Assembly: GCA_964604195.1 (NCBI GenBank)
Contig: CAZRXW010000042.1
Span: forward strand, 1 to 5,573
DNA length: 5,573 nt
Source of the DNA: SSEF01 sp964604195
GTDB taxonomy: Bacteria > Patescibacteriota > Minisyncoccia > Moranbacterales > UBA1568
Reading direction: 5' to 3'
Numbering within the stretch: the stretch's first letter is position 1; each line of letters begins with the position of its first letter. Made by a program: the position numbers and the translations under genes. The notes under the pieces are model-generated. The model did no database searches, was not told the DNA's origin, and saw only the letters and a list, made by a program, of their open reading frames with translations. Positions 5,057 to 5,573 of the stretch are shown piece by piece.

Positions 5057-5080
5057 GAAAGTACTTTATTTTCTTAAACT

Positions 5081-5536
5081 ATGTCTTTCTTTGAAACGTA
5101 CGCCGTTTTTATCATACCGATTCTTGCTTTCACCATTACTCAATTCATCAAATTTGTCATCCATGGCGTTAAACACGATTGGGACTGGGAATATGTCTTC
5201 GCCTATGGACATATGCCATCGAGTCACACTGCCTTTGTGGTGTCGGTGGTCACTGCTATCGGTTACTACGAGGGGGTCCACTCTGGGGTCTTTGCCCTGG
5301 CTGTTTGTCTCGCTGTCATCGTCATCAATGATGCCGTCCGTCTTCGTACCTATATGGGTGATCAGAGTCGTTATCTCAATATGCTCGTCAGCGCTCTCAA
5401 TCTCGACAAAAAGCAATTTCCTCGTCTCAAGGAACGAGTTGGCCATCGTACCAATGAGGTAATCGTCGGCGGATTACTTGGTTTTTTTCTCACCGTACTC
5501 TTCATTCGCATCTTTAGCTCCTACATTCTACCTTGA
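5081..5536 (+). CDS. Divergent PAP2-family membrane protein (DUF212, YuiD-like)
   Basis: This 151-residue protein matches the divergent PAP2 / acid phosphatase-vanadium haloperoxidase-related family by its two hallmark motifs: GHMPSSHTAF (43-52) and VGHRTNEVIVGGLLG (120-134). NDAVRLR (83-89) lies between them. Hydrophobic stretches at about 6-28, 50-84 and 124-148 suggest three to four membrane segments. PSSH resembles the PSGH motif of true PAP2 phosphatases and the later H122 could be the catalytic histidine, so hydrolysis of a lipid phosphate or pyrophosphate is plausible. No activity is established that I know of for YuiD-like proteins. Length is typical for the family. ATG 5081 fits the N-terminus. 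TGA ends the gene just before the right edge. It is transcribed divergently from the LytR_C gene, 90 bp away. Confidence 0.9.
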   Translation: MSFFETYAVFIIPILAFTITQFIKFVIHGVKHDWDWEYVFAYGHMPSSHTAFVVSVVTAIGYYEGVHSGVFALAVCLAVIVINDAVRLRTYMGDQSRYLNMLVSALNLDKKQFPRLKERVGHRTNEVIVGGLLGFFLTVLFIRIFSSYILP

Positions 5537-5573
5537 ATCGCAACTGATTTCCTTTCCACGAAGACCTCGTACG
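5537..5573 (+). other. Short 3' flank of the PAP2 gene, no feature seen
   Basis: These last 37 bp hold no hairpin with a T-tract, no start codon with a ribosome site and no repeat. A terminator or a downstream gene may lie beyond the edge. Confidence 0.5.

Larger units (their letters stand above)
5002..5057. repeat. 10-bp inverted repeat forming the two divergent -10 elements
   Basis: CAGTATACCA (5002-5011) and TGGTATACTG (5048-5057) are perfect inverted copies separated by 36 bp. Each half is the extended -10 (TGGTATACT) of one divergent gene. The identity extends one base beyond the promoter motif, and the inner TATAC half-site is itself partly symmetrical (GTATAC). Confidence 0.8.

Noticed and set aside
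1..5573. Alternative genetic code (TGA as glycine), CRISPR array, transposon or defence module
   Set aside because: TGA ends two genes at the expected family length. No spaced repeats, transposase, terminal repeats or defence-type domains are present.

Overview
The window looks like a piece of a Candidate Phyla Radiation (Patescibacteria) chromosome, most likely a Parcubacteria-type lineage. The evidence for this is: a primary sigma factor with a very lysine-rich N-terminal tail; a primase with EGNVD and DMD in its TOPRIM motifs; a single-pass envelope protein combining the MLPEGEEPTLATVTD-type core common in these genomes with a LytR_C domain; a short divergent PAP2 (DUF212) protein; and an almost complete lack of Shine-Dalgarno sequences. 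This placement is inferred from remembered family features, not from a search. TGA ends dnaG and the PAP2 gene at the expected family lengths, so the code is standard (table 11) and not the TGA=Gly code of Gracilibacteria/Absconditabacteria. Hand-counted GC is about 47-48% in rpoD and about 54% in the peptidase gene.

Layout. Everything except the last gene is on the minus strand, so transcription of the main block runs from right to left. From right to left: (1) a divergent intergenic region (4991-5080) with two mirror-image extended -10 promoters drives the DUF212/PAP2 gene rightward and the LytR_C envelope gene leftward. (2) The LytR_C gene (4208-4990) ends at a strong intrinsic terminator. 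(3) A new promoter, overlapping the terminator tail, starts the dnaG-rpoD pair (dnaG 2246-4072, rpoD 855-2177). These are primase and principal sigma factor, the core of the classical macromolecular-synthesis operon, without rpsU. The dnaG leader begins with a long hairpin, and the 68-bp dnaG-rpoD gap holds two inverted repeats. (4) rpoD ends at a GAAA-tetraloop terminator. (5) A stand-alone zinc peptidase of the M15 (VanY/CwlK-like) type (182-748) has its own promoter, the only clear Shine-Dalgarno site in the window, and its own terminator. (6) Immediately beyond that terminator, a near-consensus promoter drives a tRNA-Asn(GUU) gene that runs off the left edge.

How it works together. The dnaG-rpoD pair links initiation of DNA replication with housekeeping transcription. 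The flanking genes (M15 peptidase, LytR_C membrane protein, PAP2-like membrane protein) concern the envelope but are separate transcription units. The region is mostly core, housekeeping sequence. I see no mobile element, CRISPR array, defence system or convincing new multi-gene system. The points most worth a second look are regulatory: a 29-bp promoter signature shared by the dnaG and peptidase genes, the mirrored divergent promoters, and structured leaders.
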